NCBI GenBank assembly: GCA_009801085.1
Contig: VNWV01000002.1
Span: 3,720,001 to 3,784,000, forward strand
From: Lasiodiplodia sp. COLG20
Taxonomy: Eukaryota > Ascomycota > Dothideomycetes > Botryosphaeriales > Botryosphaeriaceae
Length of the DNA stretch: 64,000 bases
Reading direction: 5' to 3'
Below are positions 31,622-44,210 of this stretch, piece after piece (position 1 is the stretch's first letter; every line of letters begins with the position of its first letter). The notes below the pieces were generated by a model that saw only the letters and a program-made list of their open reading frames with translations, ran no database searches and was not told the origin of the DNA. The translations under genes were made by a program, and so were the position numbers.

Positions 31622-34337
31622 GGCTGTTGCAAGATGGAGATCTTACTGCTGGTTGATGAAAGTGACACCGCCAACATGGTATATGGACTGCTAGCGTTGC
31701 CGCACACACTCCCAGACCATCTACACGGACTGCTAGCATGTTGCTGCTTACCCTGGATGCCTTGACATGACTTTGTTTGCTGATGTTCGGAAACGTGGAG
31801 AGACGATTGACATGGTATGCTTGCCCTCGGCCGAAGCAAACAGGCTGTGTGACTCGAACGCTCAATCTTGCCACAAAGAGAGCCTCTTTTTGAGAGGAAA
31901 GCATTCCTGCTACCTACCGGTACACTCTAATTCTGGAGATTGGCCCCGACGAAAGCACTTTGCTTCGTGTTTGATCTCCCATCTCCTCGACAGGAAAAAG
32001 ATGACGAGGAACACGTCAGTACTGTGTGCTTTTAGCGCCAATCTGGTGCTGCTTCCAGCTGGACCAGATTGATACACAGACCGCTTCATCTATGGCGACG
32101 ATCGAACGCTGAGGACGATCTGGATCAGCATCGTCCCGTAGTTTCCCGAATACTCGATCAGACGACTACCTACATACATTAGTGCATGGTCCTTGGACTG
32201 AAACTCGGCATTTCACATGCTGGTTCGGCGAAAAGGGATGCTGAGAGCCGCGGTACTTTGGCGGGCGGGAGAGCTCAACAACACGAGCTGCCGCTTGCGG
32301 AATCAGGCAAAGAATGGCAAAAATGATTTGATAAGGTGCTGCTTCGATCTGCAACCAGCCGACAATGTGTGGGACATCGTTGATGATGTTGGATAAGAAG
32401 AAAGGCCAGGTGGACGCACAAACCCCACTTTCAACAAGCCACATTGTCAAACATTCAGCTGCTGGCAGCTCCACATTACTCACTCAAGCACCAATCGCAC
32501 GGTGGCTTTCAGATGAAGGCTGCTGTGGGACGGCTTCCCCGCTATTCGCCAATCGCACAGCATACGTGGATCTGCCACTTAATCGCAAAAGGGTTTCTTC
32601 TGCCGATTAGCTGTGTGTTGAGATGCATGATAATGCACGCAGTCATCGGTATCACAAAAATAGCTCAAAGTATGAGCATGCCGTGTTCTGCAAGATTTTT
32701 CGTTGACAATTGCTGGATGCCGTCCCACGACGGGCTGCAATGCATGCAGGAGTGTCGATCCGATCTTTCCAGATGGCGTTCGTTTACTATGCGTTAATAA
32801 ATGATGTCAAGTTAAACTCATTCTGAAAGTGTACCAGCTCTGACATTGAGCAAAATCAAGCTGTTGAATTTGGAGTCGACATTGTTCCAACTTCAGACGC
32901 GAGACCAATCAACTTTGTCTTGTAACAAAGGCGGGAGTTGAATCTCTGATCTATATACATTTGTTTAATATATCGTCCATTCATGTCTAGATGGATCCTT
33001 CAACTGCCCCTCTGTTGCAATACTAATGGAATTGATCTCGTACCATTTCTTAAAGCATAATATTGGCATACTCGATAGAGAGTAAGATATTTGAAAAATC
33101 TCTATTTTTTTTTTTTTTTACTATAATGTTGAATAAACTACAGTTACAATTCAGACCGACTGTTGCCCAAGTATTATGCAGGACGTAGATTGTTAAAAAC
33201 AATCAACATATCACTGTAATTACGATTCCATCACTGGAGGTTTCACTGATATGCACCTTTATAGGTGAAGGTTGAAGATACTTCACATATCGCCAATGAA
33301 TGCAATATAATTGATCAATACACCATACAAGCACCGGGCCTCTCGATAGACATTAAAAGCACTCTCGGCCGAGAGAAGCGCTCCCATGTCTTAAGAAGCC
33401 TCAGCTATTATTCAAACCAACTGCACCGCCCCCAGAAAACCGCTCTTGCATAGTCGCGTTCGCTGTGACATAACGATGATCAAAAACTTACATCTTATCC
33501 CCTTGTGCTCGCCCCCAGTCAAAAAATAAAACCTGAATCTACACATCGCCGCCCAGCATTCTCGAACCACTCCTTCGCACTCCACCAGAATTTAGGTCGG
33601 CAACGGCGGTACCTGGGCTGACACCAAAGAATACCCCGCCTTTTGCCGCCTCCATCCGGGATCCGGGAGGGACGCACGCGACTCAAACCTCATGACCTCT
33701 TACTTTCACCATCACTTTAAACCATACACAAGTTCTCATGGAGTTTTGTTTAGACGTCTCAGCGTCGATCGATCAATCTTGGATTCGTCTCGTAAACCTC
33801 TAACGGCTTTCTTTGAACAATGGGGAAACCGCATCTCTAACCCTTTTCTGGACCCCCCTCCCAATAACCTTTTTTCTTTCATCCCGAGGTGGCAGCACAA
33901 CACTGCACCCATAATCTCTAAGTTCGTCTATTGTGGGATCAATCCTGCAATCTACTGTCCAACTGCCATCTCCGACTCATCGCGCAGGTACTCTCCAACT
34001 CGCGAAAAGGAATCGACTCGCTTAAGCACGAAAACACCAAGAGACGCGGCGTGTGAGAGAGAGAGAGGATGTCTTTTCGGCGTCGGCCGGTTGCGGTGGT
34101 GGCGAAGGAGGTGGAGAGAGAGCTGACGAATGGTGACGAGAGTAAAGGCGGGGTTGGGGTGTTGTTGTGGTGCGCTGGCGGCCTGAGACACCCCCTCATC
34201 GACCGACAACTCCTGTTTTCATACCAGACGCCTTGAGAAAAACAAACCTCCCTCCCCCTCCGGAGCAAAAGGAAAAAAAAAAAAAGGAAAATAGCAATGC
34301 CGACACGACGGCGGCACGCACTCATCTACTCATCGCT
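31622..34337. other. Gene-poor region with AT-rich part
   Basis: 2.7 kb without a recognisable gene. 32800-33260 is AT-rich, with a T run near 33106-33119. GGACTGCTAGC occurs twice near 31685-31735. A 144-codon open frame at 33692..34126 is rich in Arg/Trp at its end and has no domain, so I do not call it a gene. The last part is the 3' region of the desaturase gene. Confidence 0.4.
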
Positions 34338-35878
34338 TCATGCGTCGTTGTCGCTGTCGCTGCCGACAATCATGCCTGCCTTCTTCTCGGTGCCGGGCGC
34401 CGGGATGGCAACAGGCGGGACGCCGAGGCCGTTCCTGTTGCGGAAGAAGAGAACGCCCTTGCCCTCGCCCTGGGCCTCGGCGCTGGGCTCAACCCACTGG
34501 CACCAGCGGGCGCTCTTCCACATGGCCTTGAGGAAGCCGATGGGGCCATCCTCGACGTCGGCGCGGTAGTGGCGGCCCATGACGGGCTTGATGGCCTCGC
34601 TGGCCTCGTCGGCGTTGTAGAAGGGGATGGTCGACACGTAGTGGTGCAGGACGTGCGTCTCGATGATGCCGTGCAGGATGTGGCGGCCGATGAAGCCAAA
34701 CTCGCGGTCGATGGTGGCGGCGGCGCCACGCGTGAAGGTCCAGGTGGCGGCGTCGTAGTGGGGCAGCGAAGGGTCGGTGTGCTGGAGGTAGGTGATGGCG
34801 ACTGTAGGGTTTCTCGTCAGCTTATCATTTGTCAGGTCATCAAACGCGTCGAAAACTTACCCAGCCAGTGGTTGACCCAGAGGTACGGCACGATGTACCA
34901 GACGAAGAGGTTGGCGAAACCGAACTTGGAGCCGACCTGGTACAGGACGTAGCCCGTGATGGCGAGACCAAGGTCGCTCAGGAGGATGAGCTTCTCGTCC
35001 TTCTTCTCGTACAGAGGGCTGCTGGGCATGAAGTGGTTGACGCCGCCGAACCAGCCGTTCTTCTTGCCGACGCCCTTGCCCTCCTTCTGCTTCTCGTGCT
35101 GGTTGTGGCCGGTGACGTTGATGAACAGGTACAGCAACCAGCCGGCAAGCTGCTGGCCGATCATGTGGGTGGCGGTAGCGATGGGCGTCTCCTCGGTCAG
35201 CTCGTGGAGCTCGTGGACGAACTTGCCGATGCGCGAAGCGTACTCCTCACGCGTCTTGGGCACGAAAACCATATCCCTGGTGAGGTGGCCGGTGGCCTTG
35301 TGGTGCTTGCCGTGGGAAATCTTCCACGAGAAGTAGGGGACGAGGAGAGCCGAGTGGCAGATCCAGCCGACGGTGTCGTTCAGCGTCTTGGAGGGAGAGA
35401 AGGCCTGGTGGCCGCACTCGTGGGCCAGGACCCAGACGCCGGTACCGAACAGACCCTGGACGACCGTGTACAGGGCCCAGAGAACAGCACGCACCGGGGT
35501 CGAGGGGATGTACTCCGGGGTGACATAGTTGTAGAAGACGTAGAAGACGGAGGCGAGGACGGCGACATCGCGGGCGACGTAGCTCAGGGAGCGGATGGCG
35601 GAGCGCTCGAAGCAGTGCTTGGGGATGGCGTCGTAGATCTGCTTGATGGTGTAGTCGGGGATCTCGAATTCGTTTCCGTACGTGTCGATGAGCTTGCCGC
35701 GGGAGTTCTTGACCTCGGGCTCGACCGAAGCCATCGACGACAGCGAAGTCGACGAGGGCGACTGGGCGGGCGAGTCGTTGGGCGAGACTGCAACCGAGGG
35801 AGCGGACGAAGAGGCGGTCGAGGTGGCCGTGACGTTCCTCCTCAGGACAGGGTTCTGAGCCATGGCGGTGGTGGCCAT
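34338..35878 (-). CDS. Oleate delta-12 (omega-6) fatty acid desaturase
   Basis: Two exons, 34861..35878 and 34338..34801, with a 59-bp intron (GTAAGT...CTACAG), give 493 residues. It introduces the second double bond of linoleic acid in the ER, using cytochrome b5. The three histidine boxes are HECGH, HGKHHKATGH and HVLHH (THVLHHYVSTIPFYNA). Four membrane segments surround them, for example VWALAHEC-side helices and LLYLFINVTGH. The N-terminal 60 residues are Ser/Pro/Ala-rich; the C-terminus is acidic (GSDSDNDA). The start MATTAMAQNP is preceded by long CT-rich 5' sequence; a second ATG five codons later is possible. A delta-12/omega-3 bifunctional enzyme cannot be excluded. Confidence 0.93.
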
Positions 35879-38472
35879 GATGGGTGGTTGCAACGAATGG
35901 GAAAGAGAAAAAACAGGAATTGGAGAGAAAGTGAGGCTCAAGAGGGAACAAAAGGTCGGAGCCTGGGGTGGACAGAGTTTGTTGGGCGGAGCGTTGGGAC
36001 AGAGAGGGCCCGCAACGAGTGGGCAGGAAGCTCCAAGCACTGGTCGGGGTCGAGAAGGCGGGAGTGCGAGGTGTGAAGGGAGGGCAGGGAGGCAATGGCT
36101 TAAGAAGAGCTTCACTGGCGAAATTCTGGCGACACCGCCTAGCAGCGGGAGCCGAGGCGCGGCGCGTGTTCGAGATTTCAGGGGTCCAGTTTTCTAGATG
36201 GCACATCTGTCTGCCAGACTTTCGGGCATTCTCGCCGCCAACCACGTACCCCAGTTCCCGCGCAGCAGCCCGCAGCACAGCTTGTCAGAACCAGCCCGAG
36301 CCGGCGCCGCCGAGCTCAGCTCGCCAGGAGCCCACGGCAGCGACACGGCTCTGCCCGCACGAAAACGAATGCCTCTCCGCCGCTGGCTGGGCGATCCCGC
36401 TGCGCCAGCCCGCTCCACATGCGCAGCACACAGGCCGCCGAGTTGGACAAGCTGATATGCGCTCGCTCGGAGTGGCTGAAGCAGACCGCCAAAGCGCAGC
36501 GTGGGGTATGGCATGCAATGCAGTCGCACATGCACCGCTGCGTGCGTGCCGGTCAGCCCTCAGGGTCTGCATGTGAAAGGCTAGGCGCAGCTGATGGCGG
36601 GCTGGGGGTGGTGCACAATGACAGAGCCTCTGCAGCGCGACAGATCGAAGCCAGCTCTGCTGCCGTCGTCGCACGCACCGCGCAGTCGGAGCCGCGATGA
36701 GGGCGCTCTGCCTTCGGGTCCGAGCTAGCTTATCGTGGCCACTCCGCGCCCTCGCTTCTGCAGGGCCTGCACCGATCGTCACTGCCCTCAGGTACTTTGT
36801 TGAGCGCCCGGGGAACTGCCTCAACAATTCGCGCTTCACATCAGAGTCTCCTTACCTTCACACCATTGCTGCTCTGGATGGATAAATGCGAGTCAGTGCT
36901 CGACAATCACCGTTCGTCCTTGACGCCACTGCCCTTCGTCCAAGCGCCCACGGGGAAACGATGTGCACCAGATTTGCGCAATCTTATCTCATCCATCTCC
37001 GCCCAGACACCGCCCGCCCTCAGTTCGCCTCCGAGGCTGATCAATGGTTGACTAACACCTTTTAGCGGGCGGTCGGCCATGTGGATGCAAGGATCCTCGC
37101 CCACCCCGCCGCCGGACCGATGTCCTGGCGGGCGAGTGGCGGCGCGAAGTCCACGGCGCATTTTTTCTTACTTTTTTCCTTCCATTCGCCAGCCGGTTTT
37201 TCGCCGTGCCAGCTGGCCGAAGATGCCGCGCACCGCTGGCACTGACGCTCGGGCCGGGTGAGGGGGGGAGGGAGTGGAGGGGCAGCGAAGAGCGCTGGCA
37301 CCGTGAACTGGCCACTACCACCACCGTGACCGCCGCACAGCACACCCACACGCCACTGCCACGCTGCGCGTAGGGCTTATCGCTCTTTGCCGTTGAGCCG
37401 CGTCCGGGAGTGGGTCCCCTCTTTCTCAATGCTGGGGGTGCACTTTGCCTTGTTCTGAACCTTCTCCGCAATCGGATGTGTCTGTGAACAACACTCGACT
37501 GCTGTGGCACCCATCACGCTACATTCCTACGTGTTGGCCCCATTGGTCTGCATCCGGAATTGCCTCATCCATCCAAGCCAGCCCCGCGCTGCGTCACCGG
37601 TAGGAATGGAGCCCATGCAGCTCTGCTGAGGGGACGTCCTGCACCCGTGAGGCGAAGAATTGTGGGGTTCATCAATCCGCAGCGAACTCGTCCATTCCGC
37701 AGTCAGAGCTCGCGGGTCGTAGCTTCGAGCTCAAGCTCGACAAACACTGTCTGGAGGCGTGAGGCTCTTTTAGAAGTGGCATTGGTGTTTCAGATCTGAG
37801 GATTGACATAGTTGATCCCACCCCTGAATCTGCGCTAAGTCGAACATCAATTTTCGAGGGCACATCTCCTGCACTCCGCACTTTCGCTCTTGCTTAGCGC
37901 TCATACCTAGCGGGGTAGCGTGAAGACGTCGTACTGGTCTGAAAGGGGAATAGGCCCGTCGTAACGTCGATGACATGAGCAATGCTTACGCCGTGTGAAG
38001 TGCTGAAGCACAACTCCTGGCATGCTTCGTGCCTCAGCTGCATAGCCTTCCAAGCCATCCAGAAGGAATTCATTGAGCCATTCCCGGGGGTTACAAAGCG
38101 GGTAGAATGTTCTCTACCTGGATGGGGCGTCTCCGGAATGGCAATTCCTGGGATCTGAACCACTGGGTCAGTTGTAAGACGATATTATTAGTTCTCTAGA
38201 TGTCTGTCCTAACACAAGCTCTTACATTTGCTGAGTCTTCCCTTATGGCTTACTCTAGACTACCGTCCGGGGTTTCATCAACAGAGTGGGGTCATACTTG
38301 AAAAAAGGGATAATCAAGCAGAAGCACACATCCATGTCGAGATTCCATGTTAACATTCACTGCCCGCCATAGATGACGGGGGCGGAATGTGGCGGTTGCG
38401 TACCGCCACCTTGTGGACTAAACCAAATTCTTACAAGTCGCTATTTTCCGGAGAACGTCTGAAGTAATAAGC
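35879..38472. other. Gene-poor region upstream of the desaturase
   Basis: It holds the desaturase promoter and 5' leader, then about 2.3 kb without a recognisable gene. Overlapping open frames on both strands between 36190 and 37510 are GC-rich artefacts. A frame on the minus strand at 37894..38163 contains WMAWKAMQLRHEACQELCF, which looks like a fragment of old coding sequence, but I cannot assign it. Confidence 0.4.
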
Positions 38473-38823
38473 TTATCTTGCCCAGAAACCTGGAGAAGAA
38501 TTACATAAGCGCTGGGCTTTCGAAGCATTGTGTTCACCATTCACAGTTTTTCCTTCCCTGAGAACGTTGATCTCCAGAAAGCTTAACTCCGGTTCCGAAG
38601 TGGCAATAGTGCCGGCTTTGGCTAAGTCTAGTATCCTAACCACTTGGTAAAAGCGGTTCACAAGGGATGTTTGCAGTAAGATATCATCAACAAAATAATA
38701 AAGGTACAGCAGACTCAATGCGCAGAAGCAGAATTTGCTCGTAAAGTTTCTTTGAAGTAGTGTATTTCCTGCTGCATGACCGACGTCGCTCCTGAAAAGT
38801 CTACATCTACGTGGCAGACGCAT
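38473..38823 (-). pseudogene. Copia-like reverse transcriptase relic
   Basis: The frame contains LYLYYFVDDILLQTSL followed by a helix-like stretch and LSFLEINVLREGKTV. A YxDD-type catalytic box followed by a (F)LGINV-type motif is the usual order in Ty1/Copia reverse transcriptases. The sequence before and after is broken by stops, and the integrase, RNase H and LTRs are not found. A further frame at 38983..39243 on the same strand may belong to it. It is a dead fragment. Confidence 0.45.
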
Positions 38824-39363
38824 CCCAGGACGCTGCTATTGTAGTTAGTGAGATATTTGTCTTGTGTATTGAGAATGACCGTTCTGATTCATGTGAACTA
38901 TTGAGCACACAGGACCGGGCTTTGATGCTTCCCTTGCTTTCTCGATTGTTGAACAGTATGGATACCCGAACTTGCTCTTTGTTTACAAATAATGGTTCAT
39001 TGACATAACTGCGTCTAAACCATGTACATCGTTATCTTTCCTTATCCCAGAACCTTTCCCAATGAAATCCCGCTCCATCGATTCTCGATCCTCATCTCTA
39101 GATGTAAGAATGCGAACGCCAGATGATGTACCAGGACGCTCAATGCCCTCTAAAACACCGAAATCAAACATGAAAATCCGCTCAAGAAGGTATTCCCACA
39201 TTCGAGTGAAAGAGCTGACCGATCGAAGCGCTAGTCCAGACAAGTTGTCCAGATATCATCTGCACAATTGCGCACAGATAGATAGAAGCGCTACCCACTG
39301 GCCTGTGAGTAATGATGCTCGCATAACGTGGTCAAATCCCCAGCACCACAACCCGCGAGCTCC
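38824..39363. other. Flank of the Copia-like relic
   Basis: Short interrupted frames on both strands. Possibly more of the same relic. No intact gene. Confidence 0.35.
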
Positions 39364-40134
39364 TCAGTTCTCATTCCAGTTCAGCTTGAAGCGGCCCTCG
39401 GCGTTCTTGTACTCCTGCAAGCATTGGATGACCTCTTCAGCAGACAGAGCCTCGACAAGGATGCCGGCGCAGGTGGGCGAGACGAAGCCGCTAGTAACAG
39501 CGTTCTTAACCCAGCTGATCAGGCCGTCGTAGTAGCCGTCAACATTAAAGACGACAACGCCGCGGTTGTGGATGCCCAGCTGGTTCCACGTCGTCACCTC
39601 CATCAGCTCCTCCATCGTGCCATATCCGCCGCTCAGCGCGACGAAGCCGCCGCCCGGCCCACCCGCAATGACCTCTTGCGCCATCATGCTCTTGCGCGTG
39701 TGCATGTCCTTGACGATCGTCGTACGGCCGTAGATCTTCTCGTCGATGACATTCCTAGGGCCGGGGCCATTCAGTACCTCGCCATTGTTGTCCGCGCTGC
39801 CATTCTGCTGGTGCTCCTCCATAACCTTCTCGTAGTTCTGCTCCAGCTTGACCAGGGCGGCCGGGATGATGCCGTGCACGGCGTCGGGTCCGGACAGTGC
39901 GACCAGTGTGCGCGCCACCTCGCCCATCAGGCCGACGGTGCCGCCGCCGTAGACCAGGCGCATGTTGTTGGCGTGCAGGGCTTGCGCCAGCGACCGGGCG
40001 GCCTCCAGGTGCTTCGGCGACGTTCCGCTGCTGGCGCCGCAGAAGACGCAGATCACTGGCCGCGGGTCGGCGGCAACGGTGCCGTTGAGCTGCGTCGCGG
40101 GGACCGGTTGTTCGGGTTGCGCGGCGGATGACAT
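39364..40134 (-). CDS. LOG-family protein (cytokinin riboside 5'-monophosphate phosphoribohydrolase type)
   Basis: Single exon, 256 residues. LOG enzymes remove ribose 5-phosphate from nucleotides such as cytokinin precursors, using a Rossmann-like dimer in the cytosol. Motifs are ICVFCGASSG at the start of the fold, LVYGGGTVGLMGEVA, the catalytic Arg and Lys region MHTRKSMMAQE, and GGYGTMEELMEVTTWNQLGI. The hallmark PGGxGTxxE reads SGGYGTMEE here, with Ser for Pro. An insert of about 30 residues (roughly 104-130) rich in Asn/Gly lies before the RK motif. The true substrate in a fungus is not known. It is divergent from the CLPTM1-family gene. Confidence 0.92.
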   Translation of the reverse strand: MSSAAQPEQPVPATQLNGTVAADPRPVICVFCGASSGTSPKHLEAARSLAQALHANNMRLVYGGGTVGLMGEVARTLVALSGPDAVHGIIPAALVKLEQNYEKVMEEHQQNGSADNNGEVLNGPGPRNVIDEKIYGRTTIVKDMHTRKSMMAQEVIAGGPGGGFVALSGGYGTMEELMEVTTWNQLGIHNRGVVVFNVDGYYDGLISWVKNAVTSGFVSPTCAGILVEALSAEEVIQCLQEYKNAEGRFKLNWNEN

Positions 40135-40767
40135 GGTTGGTGGTGGCGGGTGGCGGTTTTTGTTTTTTGGTGGTTGGAAAATGGGTTTGAAATTGAGCGG
40201 CGGTCTGGAGCCGTTGGTCGGTGGAACTGGATTTTCTGGATTGGAGTCTGGGGTAGGGAGTCAGGAAGAGTACGAGGTTGGGAGAAGAAGGGAGCCACAG
40301 ACGGTGAATGAGTCACTAATAAAATAGTAGTGAATGTGTAAGATCCACCAAAGGAGAACTAGACGGAAGGGGCGCAAGGGGCCAAAGGGATTAGGCAGCT
40401 ATATATCTACAGAAGGGGCCATGCGGCGAGTGGAGACGACCATTCAGTCATCAACAAGTCATTTGATGCGTTGGACGCACGTTCACAGCGCCCTAGCGTG
40501 CTGCTGTGCTCTTCATCCGTCGGAGGCGGATATGGGCGGCGGGCGATTTGCATCATAGCCGTGGTCGCCGGTGCCTGACCAATCGGAGTCGGTTTTCGCC
40601 GGCTAGCCCCCGCGAAGCCTAGACCCTGTCTCCCTACCGCCTTCGGCGCTGCGTCTGCGCGTCGTGTCGTGTTGCAACTCTACCCAGCCTACCTTCTTCC
40701 CCACCCTACAGCGCTTCACCTCCCCGGAAGCACTTGTTACGAGACGAGGCCAGGCACACTCGTCAAG
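40135..40767. promoter_or_regulatory. Divergent promoter of the LOG-family and CLPTM1-family genes
   Basis: 633 bp between outward-facing starts, with a purine-rich stretch near 40250-40390. No specific site is claimed. Confidence 0.45.
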
Positions 40768-42754
40768 ATGCCCGAAGAACGGAGGGAAGAACAGAGCGTG
40801 CGTTCCTTGCTTCGCGTTTAGAGACCGAAAGCTGACCAGTATCCACTTCCAGTTCTTCCGCACTGCGGCGCAGAGTGTTGGCATTTTTCTGCTCATTCAA
40901 TTTGCCACGAAGCAGTTCTTTGGCGGAGGCACGCAATCGCAGCCGTCGACTGCCAACGTCCCCGGCGCCAATGCCCCGGTTCCCGACTTTGCCAACAGGC
41001 CTCACGGCCTCGCCCCGGACGCCCAGTACAATGCCATTCCGCAAAACATTGCGCCTATCTGGGCCCCCGGTACCGAGCTCGACCTGAACATCTACGTCTC
41101 GCCGTCAATCGTCGTGCCGTCGCTGAAGTCGATGCCTGCCGACTCGCTGGTTGTGGACGAGAGGAAATTCGCCTATGGTGACTTCCAGGACAAGCGTGAG
41201 ATTGACACGACGATCAAGGTGCCGAAGGAGGCCCAGGCTGGTGGTCCCATCTGGGCGCACTTCTTCGTTGGTCAGGCTGGCAAGGAACTGGACCCTTCCT
41301 CTCCGAGCTACGATCCCTCCAATGCCTACCATTTCGCCTACCCCCTGACCCAACGCCTGCCCAAGAAGAAGGTCAAGAAGACGAAGAACTTGCTGGGTGG
41401 TGGTGATGACGAAGAGACCGAGTCAGAGCCCGAGTTTGAGCAGCCTGGCCAGCTCGTGAACTACTACCACCCCAACTTCACCATGTCGTTCATCCCGGAT
41501 TCTGGCGTGCAAAAGTACCCTCAGCTCCACCCGGCGCTGCGCAGCTACATTCAGCTTGAAGCCACGGGAGCCAGGGATGCTTCCGGCCAGAATGGGTGGT
41601 ACTATCCCATTCTGTTTGTCAACACCTTCTGGCAGCTGAAGGACCACATGATGGAGCTGAACTCTACCACCACCGAGATTCCTCTGCATGTTACCCTCAA
41701 CCAGCAGAAGAGCTGGATCTACACCATCCTCGCCAGCGTTGATGCCAATGTCAAGGCCAACCAGGCAAACGCTGCTGCCAATCCTGGACAGATGACCGCC
41801 GGCGGCTCCGGAGAGGAGTTTGAGGACTTCAAGCGTATCCTGATTGACAGCAACGCCTACCTGCTTGCTACGACCGGTGTTGTTTCTATCCTTCACATGA
41901 TCTTTGAGATGCTTGCATTCAAGAACGACGTCTCTCACTGGCGCTCGAAGAAGGACAACGTCGGCACTTCGGTCCGCACGATTCTGGCCAACGTCTTCAT
42001 GCAGACGGTTATTTTCCTCTACCTGATGGACAACAACGAGAACACGTCGTGGATGATTCTTTTCGGCCAGGGCATGGGCATTCTCATCGAAGCCTGGAAG
42101 ATTACTAAGACGGTTGATGTCAGGATCGCACCTGCCGGCCCAGGCTCCTTCTTGCCATACAAGATTGAGATCAAGGACAAGCACGAGCTGTCTGATAAGG
42201 AGAAGGAGACGCAAGAGTATGACCGCATCGCCTTCAAGTATCTGTACTTGGTCGCCATCCCTCTTCTGCTCGCCTACGCCGGCTACTCTCTTGTCTACGA
42301 GACGCACAAGTCGTGGTACAGTTTTATCATCGCCACGCTCGTCGGCAGCGTCTACGCGTACGGCTTCCTGATGATGGTGCCGTCGCTGTACATCAACTAC
42401 CGCCTCAAGTCGGTGGCGCACATGCCGCGCAAGGCCATGATGTACAAGTTCCTGAACACCTTCATCGACGACCTCTTCGCCTTCACCATCAAGATGCCCA
42501 CTCTGCACCGTCTGGCTACCCTCCGTGATGATGTCATCTTCTTCATCTACCTCTACCAGGCCTGGAAGTACAGGGTCGACTACACCCGTGTTAACGAGTT
42601 CGGCCAGGGTGGTGATGATGAAGACGAGCAGGAGAAGGTCGCTGACAAGCCGGCTGATGGCGATAAGAAGGCTATCGAGCAGGTTAAGGAGGTCGAGGCC
42701 GAGGCCAAGACCACGGGTGCGGAGAAGGGCGGAAAGGGTAGGAAGAGGAAGTAA
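40768..42754 (+). CDS. CLPTM1-family transmembrane protein
   Basis: Two exons, 40768..40797 (MPEERREEQS) and 40853..42754, with a 55-bp intron, give 643 residues. An unspliced start further upstream is less likely, because the first exon gives the usual short polar N-terminus. A membrane segment near residues 16-32 (VGIFLLIQFATKQFF) precedes a large lumenal domain with ELDLNIYVSPS and VNYYHPNFTMSFIPD. A bundle of C-terminal membrane helices follows (TTGVVSILHMIFEMLAFKND, VFMQTVIFLYLMDN, LYLVAIPLLLAYAGYSLVYE). The C-terminus is charged, with a basic KGRKRK end. Human CLPTM1 and CLPTM1L are ER proteins linked to receptor trafficking and lipid scrambling; the fungal role is unknown. Confidence 0.93.
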
Positions 42755-43326
42755 AAAGTTCTTCGTGGTTCAATTGGGCAGGATTCTCTAGGCTGGTAAA
42801 GCCTGATCATTATTCGACCAAATGATTGAAGCTAAGGGATATATATCGTTAATATAGTACACCATACAAGACGGAGGCAGGGACAATGTCCTGGCCTTTC
42901 AATGGAAGCGAATCTTGTAATTTTACCGTGTGTATAGCGTTATCTTCGAGATTTCTGTGATCTATGAGAGAGTTAGTCGGCCCGCCAAACGAAAGAAATC
43001 ATGTTGGAAATCAATTGGGCTTGTGTTCTCACGAAGTTAGCGATACTTATACGTGGAAGGTGTGCGCCGCGAGCTCACCAGCCACTACGGCGCGCCGCAC
43101 GCACCACAACCACATCCACGCACCGCCTTCCACGCAGCTCTCTCTCAAGCTCACCCACAACGACCGTCCGCAACCCGTCTGAACAACCGCGACCTCCACG
43201 CAACCCCCTCCTACCTCACAACTAAGGTGAAAGACGGAGCGGTCTGCCTCCGGGCGCAACCAAACACCAAACAACCAATCCCACCACATCCATCCATCAA
43301 CCCACCCACGACAGCCCACCACCACA
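42755..43326. other. Spacer and EMC7 promoter
   Basis: No gene. The last 150 bp are CA/CT-rich, as expected for a 5' UTR. Confidence 0.45.
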
Positions 43327-44210
43327 ATGCGCCTCTCAACTGCAACCACTGCCACCATCCTCGCCAGCAGCGCCTGGCTGACCTCCGCCGCCGACCTCAC
43401 CTTCGTTATCCCGCCCCACCCGGCCGCGCTGCCCGCCGGCGCCTCGTCGCTGCCGTCGTCTACGCACGCCACGCTGCACGCGCGCGGCGCCCCGCTCTCG
43501 GCACCGCTGCGCCGCGACGGCACTTTCGTCTTCGCCGACGTCGCGCCGGGCAGCTACCTGCTCAGCGTGCACGGGCGGGACCACTTGTTCGAGAGTTTGA
43601 GGGTGGATGTGGAGGAGGCGGTGGATTACGAGGGAGATGGGGAGAAGAAAGGAGCGGGCAAGAAGGTGGAGAAGGTGAGGGCGTGGCAGACGTTTCGGGG
43701 GAACGAGTGGGCGAACCGCGGGGAGAAGAGGGGCGAGTCGTCGGCCAAGGGCGGCGAGATGCTGGCCGAGGTGCGGGTGCTGGGCCGGAAAGAGTACTAT
43801 CAGGAGCGGTCCGGGTTCAGCCCGTTGGCCTTCTTGAAGAACCCGATGATCCTGATGGGCGTGTTCAGTTTGGCGTTGATTGTGGGCATGCCGTATCTGA
43901 TGGACAACAGTGAGTGGCCTTCCCTTGTTATTTTCCGATTTCCGTCCCTGCCTCAATTTCCCCTCCTCTTCCTCAAGCCAGAAGTTTTTTTCTATTCATC
44001 TCACGTTACTAACGTCGTGGTGCGTGTGCTGCAGTGGACGAAGAGACTCGTGCCGAGTTCGAGGAGATGCAGAAGAGCAGCCCGCTTGCGCAGAATCCGG
44101 CTGCCCAGCTGCAGAACTTCGATCTGGCGTCTTTCTTGGCCGGAAAGACGAATGACCAGCCGCAGCAATCGTCGCAGGGTGGTGGAAGCGGCTCCAAGAA
44201 GCGCGGCTAG
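43327..44210 (+). CDS. emc7: ER membrane protein complex subunit 7
   Basis: Two exons, 43327..43909 and 44035..44210, with a 125-bp intron, give 252 residues. The signal peptide MRLSTATTATILASSAWLTSA is followed by a beta-sandwich carbohydrate-binding-like lumenal domain (DGTFVFADVAPGSYLLSV). One membrane helix comes next (NPMILMGVFSLALIVGMPYL), then a cytosolic tail with MDEETRAEFEEMQKSSP rebuilt across the intron. This order and the helix motif are diagnostic of EMC7. The complex inserts tail-anchored and multipass proteins into the ER. The tail is Gln/Ser/Gly-rich. It is convergent with the GFA-domain gene. Confidence 0.93.

Noticed and set aside
33692..34126. 144-codon frame on the plus strand
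   Set aside because: Composition shifts along the frame, it ends in Arg/Trp-rich sequence, and there is no domain.
34829..36076. 415-codon open frame on the plus strand
   Set aside because: Antisense to the fatty acid desaturase; low-complexity Gly/Val/Asp sequence.
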